Counted from the stretch's first letter, positions 1 to 8,902 are shown. The stretch is 64,000 nucleotides of DNA from Candidatus Dependentiae bacterium (GCA_018266175.1 JAFEAY010000010.1:1-64000); one strand, 5' to 3'. Notes: a model not told the origin generated them from the sequence alone. Numbers and translations are program-made.

Positions 1-182
1 AACGAGTTCTCTTGTGGATTGTATCCACTAATTTTCCCCCCAATAACCAAATGGTCTACGAGCACTTGCTCGCCTGAGGTTATTATTTGAGTACCGGAAG
101 CAATACCTGGAAAGAGTTGTAGTGGAAAAAATAGATAGAGGCTAAGAAGTAGCCCAGCAATAGATATTCTTTTAATAGACAT
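1..182 (-). CDS. Exported protein, N-terminal fragment (possible Hint-like start)
   Basis: The first 60 codons of a minus-strand gene that runs off the left edge. The start is an ATG at 182. A hydrophobic signal peptide (about residues 5-28, Leu/Phe-rich, ending near Gly-Ile-Ala-Ser) is followed by SGTQIITSGEQVLVDHLVIG and then a Lys-Ile-Ser-Gly-Tyr-Asn-Pro segment. This resembles the opening of Hint/intein-type self-splicing domains: a Cys or Ser nucleophile, then G-T-x-V-x-T-x-x-G, then L-x-V-G-D-x-V-x-x-Y-N-P. If so, Ser would replace the usual Cys just after the signal peptide. Too little is visible to confirm the family. The exported nature is reasonably clear; the Hint reading is a guess. 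Confidence 0.6.
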   Translation of the reverse strand, partial: MSIKRISIAGLLLSLYLFFPLQLFPGIASGTQIITSGEQVLVDHLVIGGKISGYNPQENS

Positions 183-268
183 AAAATAGAGTTCTTTGCG
201 TTGATAGATTTAAAAATACCTGGGCAAAGATAGATTAAAAGATTTTCTTTGTCTATTGAACACCTCGC

Positions 269-1384
269 TCAATGGAAGCTATCATGATGAGCAAAAAGAT
301 CGCGAAAAAAATCTTGGACTTCGGAGCCATCTTCTTGTACGTTATTGTGATCATCGGACATGATAAAGTCACTTGCTAAAGTATAGTCGTCAAGAAGATC
401 TCGTCCCAAGTCCAATTCCTGCGTGTGATGCATCACAGAATCGCTCGCTAATCCCTGCCGAGGATCAAGAACAACTGTTCCACTACTCAATATCTCTTGC
501 TCATTTGAAAATTGATCTGATGAGCTTGATCCCTGAGCTATTGAACCTAACTCTTGAATTAATGATAGTAATTCTGCAGAACTGGGTTCTTGAATTGGCA
601 CAGGCAAGTCTTGCTGTTCAGGTGTATCGCCATTTTTTCTTACTCTCTCAGAAGCCTGATAGACCATTCCTTTACATAAAATCCCAACATGAACGGCTCG
701 ACTGCACAACATGACACCACAGCAGGTATCGCACGCGAATAAACTTTCTTCATTTTTTTGAGCACATTCAATCATATGAGCAGATACAGCGGCTCGATCA
801 AGCAGGTCTAACTTTTTGTATGACATACTTTTTTCTGCTAATTGAGCCGAACACCACGGACATACTGCATGCTCGCGGATCATATGATTTTTGCAGGCTC
901 GTGCATGGACAAAGCTTCTTGAACATTTATTACAGGTATTTTCTTGCTCAATTTTTAAAACTACCTCGATATCCAATCCTTTATCCGCAACAAGATTTAC
1001 TTGATGCTTGACGCCACATTTGTGATCTTTTTTTGCATAATGAAAAAGTGCAGAACATTTTTGGCATTGCCAGAGTGAAGTCTTTTTTATTTGAGCACAT
1101 TTCTTGATGTGATCAACACGTGCTTGTCGATCATTCTCCGAAAGCCCCCTCCAGTCTCGTGAATTAAGATAAACCAAATCACTACACCACGGACATGCAT
1201 AATGAACACTTATAATATGTTCAACTCGATGTTCAGCTCGTACAAATTGTCGCTCACATCCTTCACAGGTAAGGCCGTTGGTAACACGAAGTTCTTTTTC
1301 TCCACCGTCTTTCATAGCAAAAATTGGAGTAGTCCACGAACTGCTGAATGCCAAAATGGCACATGCTATAATCAATTTTTTCAT
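269..1384 (-). CDS. Exported protein with classical C2H2 zinc-finger motifs
   Basis: A 371-residue protein with a signal peptide (residues 1-23, ending PIFA). The mature part carries two near-identical blocks. Block one has C40-x2-C43-x12-H56-x4-H61 followed by CPWC at 64-67. Block two has C151-x2-C154-x12-H167-x4-H172 followed by CPWC at 175-178. Both keep the phenylalanine three residues after the second cysteine, as in eukaryotic C2H2 fingers. Each block is followed by a Cys-pair segment (CQKC near 107 with H121 and C123; CDTCC near 218). The C-terminal 130 residues are acidic, Ser/Gln-rich and probably disordered. C2H2 fingers usually bind DNA, RNA or protein inside cells, so an exported copy suggests an effector acting in a host; that is inference. 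No close bacterial family recognised. Confidence 0.8.
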   Translation of the reverse strand: MKKLIIACAILAFSSSWTTPIFAMKDGGEKELRVTNGLTCEGCERQFVRAEHRVEHIISVHYACPWCSDLVYLNSRDWRGLSENDRQARVDHIKKCAQIKKTSLWQCQKCSALFHYAKKDHKCGVKHQVNLVADKGLDIEVVLKIEQENTCNKCSRSFVHARACKNHMIREHAVCPWCSAQLAEKSMSYKKLDLLDRAAVSAHMIECAQKNEESLFACDTCCGVMLCSRAVHVGILCKGMVYQASERVRKNGDTPEQQDLPVPIQEPSSAELLSLIQELGSIAQGSSSSDQFSNEQEILSSGTVVLDPRQGLASDSVMHHTQELDLGRDLLDDYTLASDFIMSDDHNNVQEDGSEVQDFFRDLFAHHDSFH

Positions 1385-1468
1385 TGTACATCTTTCAATC
1401 CTGCTCTACGAAAAGAAATCATGAACTCAATCAAAGTAAAATTATACAAAGAAATTATGTAATACTCA

Positions 1469-3106
1469 CTATCTCTTCTTGCTCTTTGTTGCATCCACCA
1501 AAACCATTCGTTCTGCAACACGCTGAAAAAGGGGCGCTGCTACTTCAGATGCCCAACGAGCATGCTTTTCAGGCTCCTTAACAAAAGTAATAATCACACG
1601 GCGATAATTTCCCTTTTCAACAATTCCTGCAAAGGTATAAATGCCTCGCTTCAGCGAATATCCCTTGCCCTCAGCACATCGGGCTGATCCTGTTTTACCC
1701 ATTACACGATAACCAGGAACATCATAACGTGTACCAATAGATTCAAGTATTTCTTGAATTTGGTTGATCGTTGATTCTTGATACAATCGTTCTCTTTTCT
1801 CAAAATCCTGCTTACTCTTTTTCAAAAGCGTTGGTCGTACCAAGTAACCACCATTGGCTATGAGGCAAAAAGCTTGTGCAAGCTGCACCAATGAGATCAT
1901 GGTTTCATAACCAAACGAAAGAACAATTATAGAAGGTTTACTCCAATTTTTTGGATGATTCACAAAACCATCACGCTCTCCGGGAAATTCTATCCCCGTT
2001 TTTTTACCAAAGCCAACACGGCAAAAGTGGTCGTAGAGTTTTTTTCCCACACGTTTGGCAATCTTTGCAGTTCCAACATTGCTCGACATACGCATGACAT
2101 CACGAAATGGAAGCACACCGACGCTTTTCCAATTTTCCACCCTGAAGCGATCGATCGACGTAACCTTCCCTTCACAATCAATTTCTTCATCAAGCGTTAC
2201 CACGCCCTCTTCAAGTGCTGCAAGAGCAGAAAATGCCTTAATAACCGAGCCCAATTCGTAACATTCGCACACCACATTATTTTTAGTCACCTCAAGTGAA
2301 GGTAATGATTTCTGATTAGGATCAAATGTTGGATAGGTTGCAAGCGCAAGCACTTCACCTGTATCAGGATTCATCACGATGACAGAACCCAACTTTGCTT
2401 GATATTCATCAACCGTCTTCTTGAGCTCTTCAAATGCAAGGAATTGCAAGTTACTATCAATCGAAAGCGTGAGTAATTCTCCTTGACTTCCCTCCTGATC
2501 AACTGCGCGCTCAAAATAATGATTTCCTGAACGCGCATCACGCTGAATAGTAATCTGAGTCGCAACCCCTTGGAGTGTTTTATCAAACCCAAGTTCAATG
2601 CCCGCAATTCCTTTGTTATCAATATCGGTAAAACCTATAAGCTGCGCTAACGACTCAAAAGGATAGAAACGTTTTTGCTCGTTAATTAAAGAGACATCAT
2701 CCGTTCCATTTTTTTTAAGCCATGCAGCACGCTCTGGCGTTAGGTGTCGCTCAAGCCATAAAAAATGCCGTTCTTTATTTTCATTCATACGTGCAAAAAC
2801 ATCAGGGTAATTGTCCTGCACAAAACGCTTAGTTTTTTCAGACTGCTTGAGCTGATGAGGCAAAATAAAGGCCGATTGAACCTCTCGATTAAATGCAAGC
2901 GCAACGGTGCCGGATCGGTCAAAAATCAAGCCACGGGCTGGGTTGCTCGTCAGCGTAACCTGATGCTGCTGAACAGCGAGCATGTGAAAAAAATCTTTTT
3001 GATGTATCTGAAGCAAAAAAAGCCTGGTTACCAACACAACATAAATGGCCATGAATGCAAGAAAGACTAAAATTACTCGAACTTTATAATTTTTGTGCTG
3101 AATCAT
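1469..3106 (-). CDS. ftsI: Penicillin-binding protein, FtsI/PBP3-type septal transpeptidase
   Basis: A class B penicillin-binding protein that cross-links septal peptidoglycan in the periplasm. One N-terminal membrane helix (about residues 8-28) is followed by a dimerisation domain and the transpeptidase domain. The active-site triad is visible: S287-V-I-K290 (SxxK), the S-S-N motif in MRMSSNVGTAK, and K-T-G-S in MGKTGSARC. The chosen ATG at 3106 gives 545 residues and lies one base after the stop of the upstream ftsL-like gene, so the two are translationally coupled. A longer frame reaching 3190 would overlap that gene and adds no recognisable sequence. The ftsL-ftsI order matches the division (dcw) cluster; the rest of that cluster is not in this window. 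Confidence 0.93.
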   Translation of the reverse strand: MIQHKNYKVRVILVFLAFMAIYVVLVTRLFLLQIHQKDFFHMLAVQQHQVTLTSNPARGLIFDRSGTVALAFNREVQSAFILPHQLKQSEKTKRFVQDNYPDVFARMNENKERHFLWLERHLTPERAAWLKKNGTDDVSLINEQKRFYPFESLAQLIGFTDIDNKGIAGIELGFDKTLQGVATQITIQRDARSGNHYFERAVDQEGSQGELLTLSIDSNLQFLAFEELKKTVDEYQAKLGSVIVMNPDTGEVLALATYPTFDPNQKSLPSLEVTKNNVVCECYELGSVIKAFSALAALEEGVVTLDEEIDCEGKVTSIDRFRVENWKSVGVLPFRDVMRMSSNVGTAKIAKRVGKKLYDHFCRVGFGKKTGIEFPGERDGFVNHPKNWSKPSIIVLSFGYETMISLVQLAQAFCLIANGGYLVRPTLLKKSKQDFEKRERLYQESTINQIQEILESIGTRYDVPGYRVMGKTGSARCAEGKGYSLKRGIYTFAGIVEKGNYRRVIITFVKEPEKHARWASEVAAPLFQRVAERMVLVDATKSKKR

Positions 3107-3107
3107 A

Positions 3108-3461
3108 TCACGCCCTTGTTGATGTTTGATGTAAGGCTTCAATACAACGAAGAACATCGTGCGATGATGCATGATAAAAATCAAGTTCATAAACCTGCTG
3201 CGTTACCGTTATGACTTGTGACAGCTTAAGAGGCGTCATACCGAGTTGATGGCTCGCATGGCTTCGTGTTTGCGTATAATCATGAAGCGCACACAAGCGA
3301 ACTTGTAACTCGATTTTTTCCTTTGCAAGTTGCTCTTTTCTGATCTCTAAGCGCCTTTTTTCATACATAATTTTAATAATTTGGTTGTGCTGATAAATAG
3401 TAACAAAGGCTCCTATAAGAATTATCGCTGCGAAGAACTTTATAAATTTCGCTTTTTTCAT
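3108..3461 (-). CDS. ftsL: FtsL-like cell division protein
   Basis: A 117-residue bitopic membrane protein: short basic N-terminus, one transmembrane helix (about residues 8-25), then a charged Glu/Lys-rich helix of coiled-coil type (about 26-60), ending in a segment with HQLGMTPL, which matches the A-x-x-L-G-M motif common in FtsL. FtsL works with FtsB and FtsQ to activate FtsW-FtsI. FtsL diverges strongly in sequence, so the call rests on architecture, size and position directly upstream of ftsI with a one-base gap. A strongly diverged FtsB-like protein is the main alternative. Confidence 0.75.
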   Translation of the reverse strand: MKKAKFIKFFAAIILIGAFVTIYQHNQIIKIMYEKRRLEIRKEQLAKEKIELQVRLCALHDYTQTRSHASHQLGMTPLKLSQVITVTQQVYELDFYHASSHDVLRCIEALHQTSTRA

Positions 3462-3614
3462 GGTTGATCTAACCCCTTAATAATCTTAACAAATAATGGT
3501 AATAATAGATTTTTCTGTACAAAATGAGCGTAACTATACTTGTTGTGAATTTTCCAGATATTATGGAAAAAAGTTATGAAACAAATAGGTATTTTTTCTT
3601 ATATAAGGATGATT

Positions 3615-4124
3615 ATGAAAACAAAGAAATTATTGATGTTGTCACTTGCCACAGCAAGCCTACTCACCATGTCCGGTTGCTGTAACTCTAAATTTTGTGA
3701 TTGGGTTTCTTCATGCTATAAAAAAGCCTGCAAAATGTGTAAATGCTCAGACTCTAAAAAAGCTAGTGTTAAAAAAGCTGCGGCCAACCAGTCGATTCTT
3801 TCTATCGAATCTCACGATGCTTTTCAAGCTCAGATTCTTGAATCTGAAAAACCTGTTGTAGTAAAATTACAGGCTGCATGGTGTGGCGCTTGCCAGGAAA
3901 TGGAACCCGTCTTTAAAAAACTTTCTACACAAATGCCTGAGATCACCTTCGCAGTGCTTGATATCGACCAAGTCGGTGAAATTGCAAAAAAATATTCCAT
4001 TACCGGTGTTCCAACATTTTTGCTGTTTAAGGATGGCAAAGAAGTTCGCTCAGACAATCGAGTTCTTGGCGTTATTGAAGAAGAAGCTTTTAGAGATATT
4101 TTAGAAGAATCATTACTCAAATAA
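3615..4124 (+). CDS. Thioredoxin-fold lipoprotein
   Basis: A 169-residue exported thiol-disulfide protein. The ATG at 3615 follows an AAGGATG ribosome-binding stretch and opens a lipoprotein signal with lipobox LTMSGC; an upstream in-frame ATG at 3576 would spoil the signal peptide. A Cys/Lys-rich linker leads to a thioredoxin domain with active site AAWCGACQEM and the conserved cis-proline region VPTFLLFKDG. The WCGAC centre is reductase-like rather than DsbA-like. It stands alone between the ftsL promoter region and cysS. The likely role is thiol reduction or cytochrome/envelope protein maturation on the outer face of the inner membrane or in the periplasm; the substrate cannot be read from sequence. 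Confidence 0.88.
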   Translation: MKTKKLLMLSLATASLLTMSGCCNSKFCDWVSSCYKKACKMCKCSDSKKASVKKAAANQSILSIESHDAFQAQILESEKPVVVKLQAAWCGACQEMEPVFKKLSTQMPEITFAVLDIDQVGEIAKKYSITGVPTFLLFKDGKEVRSDNRVLGVIEEEAFRDILEESLLK

Positions 4125-4226
4125 GCAACACAACATTATTTACAAAAAAACCCAAATTGCTTACGATTGGCCATACGATTAAATAAGTCTATGGCCATTA
4201 TCTTTAATTAAGAATAATTATTTATT

Positions 4227-5567
4227 ATGAATATTTCATTAACTAATACGCTGAGCAGAAAAAAAGAATCTTTTGCTCCAGCTGATGCAAGCAAAGTAAA
4301 ACTGTATGTGTGCGGCATTACGCCCTATGACTATTCACACCTTGGTCATGGCAGAGCCTACATTAACTTTGATCTACTCGTACGACTGCTTAAATTTCTT
4401 GGACACAACGTTACATTTGTTAGAAATTTTACCGATATCGACGATAAAATTATTAACAAGGCAATCCAAGAAGGTATTCCTGAGGGTTTTAGAACAATTG
4501 CCGAGCGTTATATTGATGCATACCATCAAGACATGTATCAACTCAACTGCATTGAACCGAATTATGAACCCCGAGTAACACAATACATTCCTGAAATTAT
4601 TGAGTTTACCAGCAAGCTGATTGATAAAGGTCATGCGTATATTGTAGACCACGATGTCTACTTTGATATTGCAAGTTTTCCATCGTACGGAAAATTGTCA
4701 GGCAAGAAGCTTGAAGATCTTGCTGCCGGTGTTCGCGTTGAAGTTGATGCACGCAAAAAAAATCCTGGTGACTTTGCTCTCTGGAAAGGGAATGAAGAAG
4801 GAAAATTTTGGAGCTCGCCATGGGGCCACGGGCGCCCAGGCTGGCATATCGAATGCTCAGTTATGGCAAATGCATTACTTGGAGAAACACTTGATATCCA
4901 CGGTGGCGGTCAAGACTTAATGTTCCCGCATCATGAAAACGAAATTGCACAGTCGGAATGTTTGCACAATGCACCGCTTTCTCACTTCTGGCTCCACAAT
5001 GCATTTATCAATATCAACAAAGAAAAAATGTCTAAGTCACTGGGCAACTTTTTAACGCTACGCGATACCTTTAAAACATTTGATCCTATGGTTATTCGCT
5101 TTTTTATGCTTCAACACCACTATCGCACACCAATCGATTTTAATGATGAAGATGTACAAGCAGCACAAGTTGCATACAAAAAAATTGTTACCAGCATGCA
5201 AGCCATTGATATCCCTGATGAACAGACTGAAAGCTACCTCAATATTGTTATGACACATCCAATAACAAAAGCAATGCTTGAAGCCCTGTGTGATGACCTG
5301 AACACTCCAAAATTTTTGGGACTTGTTTTTGAGAACCTCAAACAATGCGATAACCAAACTGCAGTGCTGGTAAAAATTTTACTTCAGTCTGTTCTGGGCT
5401 TAACACTCAAACCATTAGATGAAGAGATGGTCATCATCACGCCTGAAATTCAGGAATTGATTGATGCCAGACAAGCTGCCCGTGCTGCAAAAGATTGGGC
5501 TCGTGCCGACGCACTACGCGACCAACTGACCGAACTTGGCGTTGAAATTAATGATAAAAAACTATAA
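4227..5567 (+). CDS. cysS: Cysteine--tRNA ligase
   Basis: A class I aminoacyl-tRNA synthetase that charges tRNA-Cys. The N-terminal CGITPYDYSHLGHGRAY segment contains the HIGH-type signature (HLGH) and the first zinc-ligand cysteine. The other zinc ligands appear in WHIECSVM and in HHENEIAQSEC. KMSKS is at residues 267-271 (KEKMSKSLGNF). At 446 residues it is slightly shorter than the roughly 460 typical of the family, and the C-terminal anticodon-binding part is compact. Transcribed alone, about 100 bp after the thioredoxin gene. Confidence 0.97.
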   Translation: MNISLTNTLSRKKESFAPADASKVKLYVCGITPYDYSHLGHGRAYINFDLLVRLLKFLGHNVTFVRNFTDIDDKIINKAIQEGIPEGFRTIAERYIDAYHQDMYQLNCIEPNYEPRVTQYIPEIIEFTSKLIDKGHAYIVDHDVYFDIASFPSYGKLSGKKLEDLAAGVRVEVDARKKNPGDFALWKGNEEGKFWSSPWGHGRPGWHIECSVMANALLGETLDIHGGGQDLMFPHHENEIAQSECLHNAPLSHFWLHNAFININKEKMSKSLGNFLTLRDTFKTFDPMVIRFFMLQHHYRTPIDFNDEDVQAAQVAYKKIVTSMQAIDIPDEQTESYLNIVMTHPITKAMLEALCDDLNTPKFLGLVFENLKQCDNQTAVLVKILLQSVLGLTLKPLDEEMVIITPEIQELIDARQAARAAKDWARADALRDQLTELGVEINDKKL

Positions 5568-5707
5568 CTAAGCAATCTTTGAACTTATAGTTTTTTCTTG
5601 AGCGAATGCATGAAATAATTACACCCTCATCAACTACTTTTTCTTATGGAAATAACATCGATGAATCGTCCTACCATACTCTTTTTATCTATTACACGAG
5701 GAGCTTT

Positions 5708-6262
5708 ATGAAAAATATTGCTACATCAATTGCCCTTTGCATAACTGCCTGTATCTCATCAGCACAAGCTCATGTTACTCTTCAACAAATGCAAAGTTTT
5801 CTACAACAAAATACCCCTGAAAAATACTCTTGTGTCTTGGATGCATCTGAGATAAATCCAAGTATCTATGGAGAAGAGCTTGCAGAAATTCTTAAAGCCA
5901 TTCAAAGCAATAATCCTCTTAATGAAACAGGCATAACACCGCTGGATGTTGCCGTACAGGTACAACAAGGCGCATGGATTGAAGCTGTTCTTAACTATTC
6001 AAACTCAGCTAATATTCGTTCACTCAGATCTTTTCAGCAAGCTCTTGAGCAAGCAATTTTAGAAAGCCGCACGATACCTATGAAAAGTCCAAAATGGACG
6101 AATCAAATCGTCAACCAACCACTCAATAATACTGGCGACACGGGAATTATTCTTGCAATGCGAGCAGGACAAGAAGCTTTAGTTAACCAATTAAAAGAAT
6201 TTGGTGCCGATCCAGAAAAAAGAAATATTGCAGGTACTCACGCTCACATGATTATGAGTTGA
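5708..6262 (+). CDS. Exported ankyrin-like protein 1
   Basis: A 184-residue protein with a signal peptide ending SSAQA. The ATG at 5708 follows an ACGAGGAGC ribosome-binding site; an upstream ATG at 5606 would bury the signal peptide. Two degenerate ankyrin-type helical pairs are seen: one around ETGITPLDVAVQVQQGAWIE and a C-terminal one around TGDTGIILAMRAGQEALVNQ. A short loop with N-Q-P-L-N precedes the second repeat, exactly as in the next gene. First of three consecutive exported ankyrin-like genes, and followed by its own terminator. Ankyrin proteins exported by intracellular bacteria usually bind host proteins; no target can be inferred. Confidence 0.82.
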   Translation: MKNIATSIALCITACISSAQAHVTLQQMQSFLQQNTPEKYSCVLDASEINPSIYGEELAEILKAIQSNNPLNETGITPLDVAVQVQQGAWIEAVLNYSNSANIRSLRSFQQALEQAILESRTIPMKSPKWTNQIVNQPLNNTGDTGIILAMRAGQEALVNQLKEFGADPEKRNIAGTHAHMIMS

Positions 6263-6288
6263 ACCTTGCTCATTGCTCAACCTTGACT

Positions 6289-6332
6289 GTAGCTGACTTA
6301 CAAGTAAAACTTAAGTCAGCTACAATATTTTT
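6289..6332 (+). terminator. Rho-independent terminator
   Basis: A perfect 12-bp stem (GTAGCTGACTTA at 6289-6300 with its complement at 6312-6323) and an 11-base loop, followed by AATATTTTTT. It ends transcription after the first ankyrin-like gene, so the next gene probably has its own promoter or depends on read-through. Confidence 0.85.
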
Positions 6333-6362
6333 TGAACCATCATTGCTTAAGGAGAAAGTCAC

Positions 6363-6992
6363 ATGAAGTTCAAACTGTTTCTCTGCACAATAGCCTGTGC
6401 AACATTAGCATATGCAGACGTAACGGTTCAAAACGTGAGAGATTATTTTACATCGACCGTTCCAAAGCCTGATAATTATCACTACATGTGGTTTTGGCTT
6501 GGAGCAAATGAGGGAGTCGGTAATCTTGCAGAAGAAGATGCCGTCATCGAAAATCAAATGCTTGAAGGCGGTGTAACTCCCTTGCAAATTGCAGCACAGA
6601 TTGGATCACGAGACTGGCTGCATTTCTTGCTTGAATCAGGACAAAAACCATTCACAGAAATTGTTGCTTTGAGAGACAAAATTGAACAAGCATGCATCAC
6701 AAAAACAATTCCCGAGTTTTCTGAAATAGATAAGCAGCATCTCAATCAGCCACTCAATACAGAGGGGCAAACAGCACTTGTTCTTGCTGCCCAAACTGAG
6801 CATTTCGATTTGATAGAGGAATTAAAAAATCTTGGGGCTCTGGAGGAACAACCCAGTATTGACGAGATCATCAAGCTTGAATCTGTAACAAAATATTGTG
6901 ATAAAGAAGCATTTAAAGGATTCTTGGAATGGCGTTCTGAGAAAAAAGCTGCTGACGCACATGTTGCAGCACCAGAAAAGGAAACCGAATGA
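6363..6992 (+). CDS. Exported ankyrin-like protein 2
   Basis: A 209-residue paralogue of the preceding gene, with a signal peptide ending LAYA and a clear AAGGAG ribosome-binding site. Ankyrin-type helical pairs are centred on GGVTPLQIAAQIGSRDWLHF and on TEGQTALVLAAQTEHFDLIE, separated by a helix and the same N-Q-P-L-N loop. The C-terminus ends in a Lys/Glu/Ala-rich tail. Its stop overlaps the start of the next gene by four bases (ATGA), so the two are co-translated. Confidence 0.82.
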   Translation: MKFKLFLCTIACATLAYADVTVQNVRDYFTSTVPKPDNYHYMWFWLGANEGVGNLAEEDAVIENQMLEGGVTPLQIAAQIGSRDWLHFLLESGQKPFTEIVALRDKIEQACITKTIPEFSEIDKQHLNQPLNTEGQTALVLAAQTEHFDLIEELKNLGALEEQPSIDEIIKLESVTKYCDKEAFKGFLEWRSEKKAADAHVAAPEKETE

Positions 6993-7810
6993 AACAATTT
7001 AAAAATTTTCTTTTCTTCCTACTCATTACTCCTGTTGTATGCGCACAGTTACACGCAATGGATGCTCCACCAAGTGATGCTCTAAGACCACAACGCCAAT
7101 ATCAACAATTTTCTAACATACAACAAACAGTTAGCCAATTTTTTACACTGTTTAAACCTCGGCACTTTAATAACAATAACAATCACAATAATAACGAACC
7201 AACTGAAATTGAACTTGATGCGAACATATATTCAGATTTTTTTGTCAAATTACTGACAAACCAAAAAGACAACTGTCTCAATACTCCACTCAAAATTGCA
7301 TCAATGGGTGCCCATTTAGAATGGCTGGCATTTCTAGCAAAAAAACATGATTCTTTTAAGTTTTCATTTTATTGCGAGCACAATAACACGGTGTATACAA
7401 TCACTATCAATGACGACGAATCAAGAAAAAAAATTGACGACCGTAAAAAATCTATTATTGAATTCAGAAAGGCAGTAACAAAATCGATAACAAAGAACTC
7501 TACAAAGCCAATAAAGAAAATTTTTTTTATTGATGGACCGATCATGGAAAATGGTGAAACTGCTTTGACATACATCTTAAAAAATAAAAATAATGCTTCT
7601 CAATTTAAAGAAATTTTTGCAAACCTTTATAATCGCAACGCAAATTTAGATATACAAAACACCAAAGGAGAAACCGTTAAATCTCTTGATTCAGAAATCC
7701 ATCAAGAATTTAAATTCAGAGTGCGAAGAAACCCCGCTTATCCAAATTACCCAATTCCCTTTGATACTCAGCCAATACAAGAACTGATTGATTCAATTCT
7801 CAACCAATAA
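6989..7810 (+). CDS. Exported ankyrin-like protein 3
   Basis: A 273-residue exported protein whose ATG overlaps the previous stop. The signal peptide ends near QLHA. An Asn/His-rich low-complexity linker (around residues 60-70) precedes helical repeats centred on NTPLKIASMGAHLEWLAFLA and on GETALTYILKNKNN. It is more diverged than the other two members and carries a basic insertion between the repeats. It converges with the minus-strand gene ending at 7823; no obvious terminator lies in the 12-base gap. An effector-like role is inferred from export plus ankyrin fold only. Confidence 0.75.
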   Translation: MKQFKNFLFFLLITPVVCAQLHAMDAPPSDALRPQRQYQQFSNIQQTVSQFFTLFKPRHFNNNNNHNNNEPTEIELDANIYSDFFVKLLTNQKDNCLNTPLKIASMGAHLEWLAFLAKKHDSFKFSFYCEHNNTVYTITINDDESRKKIDDRKKSIIEFRKAVTKSITKNSTKPIKKIFFIDGPIMENGETALTYILKNKNNASQFKEIFANLYNRNANLDIQNTKGETVKSLDSEIHQEFKFRVRRNPAYPNYPIPFDTQPIQELIDSILNQ

Positions 7811-7822
7811 AACACTCCATCA

Positions 7823-8455
7823 CTACTTTTGCATCAAAATTGCTCTTGCTGGCGCTGCTTCAAGCTCAGCAAGAGCCAAGTGCAAGCAGCAAAAGAAATA
7901 CTCTCCAGCCTGAACATGACTAAGGCGTAAGCCTTCGATGATAGGAATATTTTTCTCAAGCAACCAGAGATGCGTTTCATGTCCGGGCTGGCCACGTTCG
8001 ATTCCCAGATAATCAATCCCCACCGCACGCACTTTTTTGTCTACAAGAAATTGAGCTCCCGATGCATTCAAGTAAATAAATTGAGGATTAAAAGGGGCAT
8101 GGGGTTCAAGTGCACTATTTTTTGTTTTAAATAAAATTATCTGATCCGCTTGAATTGGAAGCTTTTCCAAATCGTCACAACCAATCGAATCTTGAATATG
8201 CGTCATATCAAAAACAGTACATGGACCAATCAGCTTTGCAAGATCGAGCTGGTCAATGGTTGGACCTTGCTCCATAAAATGTGGTGGTGTATCAACATGG
8301 GTTCCGGTATGGGTGCCCAGCGTGATAAGCGCCTCGCGTGCTTTGTCCGCTTCCCAGGTTTTGGTATGGGTAACCGCGACTACTTTTCTGTCTTTGTATG
8401 CGGTCATATTTTCTGAAATTGGCCAGCTGATATCGATGATTTTTTTATAATTCAT
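7823..8455 (-). CDS. Cyclase-family metal-dependent hydrolase (kynurenine formamidase-like)
   Basis: A 210-residue member of the cyclase/KynB family (Pfam PF04199). The metal-binding signature HxGTHxDxPxHF is present as THTGTHVDTPPHFMEQG, and a second conserved block DYLGIERGQPGHETHLWLL contributes the distal histidine. Family members hydrolyse N-formylkynurenine or cyclic amides and esters using two metals. No other tryptophan-catabolism gene is present here, so the substrate is open. No signal peptide, so cytosolic. It follows the HEPN/MNT pair by 12 bases and may share its transcript. Confidence 0.85.
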   Translation of the reverse strand: MNYKKIIDISWPISENMTAYKDRKVVAVTHTKTWEADKAREALITLGTHTGTHVDTPPHFMEQGPTIDQLDLAKLIGPCTVFDMTHIQDSIGCDDLEKLPIQADQIILFKTKNSALEPHAPFNPQFIYLNASGAQFLVDKKVRAVGIDYLGIERGQPGHETHLWLLEKNIPIIEGLRLSHVQAGEYFFCCLHLALAELEAAPARAILMQK

Positions 8456-8467
8456 GCAAGCTACTCT

Positions 8468-8902
8468 TTATTTTTTATTCTTCGAATCTGGAGAGCAAAG
8501 AGCCAATAATTTATTCAGTAAAATAGTAAACCGTGGTATTTGTTCAACAACCCGATCAGCTGTCTCTTCGTCATAAGCATGAGAAGTCATATTCCGTGCA
8601 TCAACCATATCAAGTGCACAGGTAATTTCATGATCAGAGATAATACGATTTTTATAAGCTTCTTTAAAAACGGTTTTTGGACTGTTCATTTCGACACCGT
8701 AAAACTTAAATAAAAAGAGCTTAAGATACTTCCAGGTAGTATCGACCGAATATTCAAATCGCTGAATTGTTGCATCACGATTCACAATAAAGTCTTCTTG
8801 ATTTTTGTCGCCTGATCTACTTTTTTCTAAACGAACAAGAATGTCTTCAAGCGTCTTAACCGCCTTGCACGCTTGCTCATGTTTCAATTTTAGCTGTTCC
8901 AT
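8468..8902 (-). CDS. HEPN-type partner of the nucleotidyltransferase (HI0074/HepT-like)
   Basis: A 144-residue helical protein of the nucleotidyltransferase substrate-binding family (HI0074 type, PF08780), part of the HEPN superfamily. Diagnostic pieces are EYSVDTTWKYLKLFL and the C-terminal ARNMTSHAYDEE, which contains R-N-M-T-S-H, an R-x4-H match to the HEPN ribonuclease motif. It overlaps the upstream nucleotidyltransferase gene by 13 bases. In characterised HepT/MntA pairs the HEPN protein is an RNase toxin that is inactivated by AMPylation from the MNT partner. Whether this pair is a toxin-antitoxin system or a housekeeping NTase complex is not decided by the sequence. Confidence 0.85.
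   Translation of the reverse strand: MEQLKLKHEQACKAVKTLEDILVRLEKSRSGDKNQEDFIVNRDATIQRFEYSVDTTWKYLKLFLFKFYGVEMNSPKTVFKEAYKNRIISDHEITCALDMVDARNMTSHAYDEETADRVVEQIPRFTILLNKLLALCSPDSKNKK

Noticed and set aside
1990-2193. Short minus-strand frame inside ftsI and similar frames inside other genes
   Set aside because: Shadows of the real genes in other frames with no start signal or conserved motif.
4173-4197. Inverted TGGCCATA/TATGGCCA between the thioredoxin gene and cysS as a terminator
   Set aside because: Only eight bp with a long loop and no clear T-run; too weak to list.
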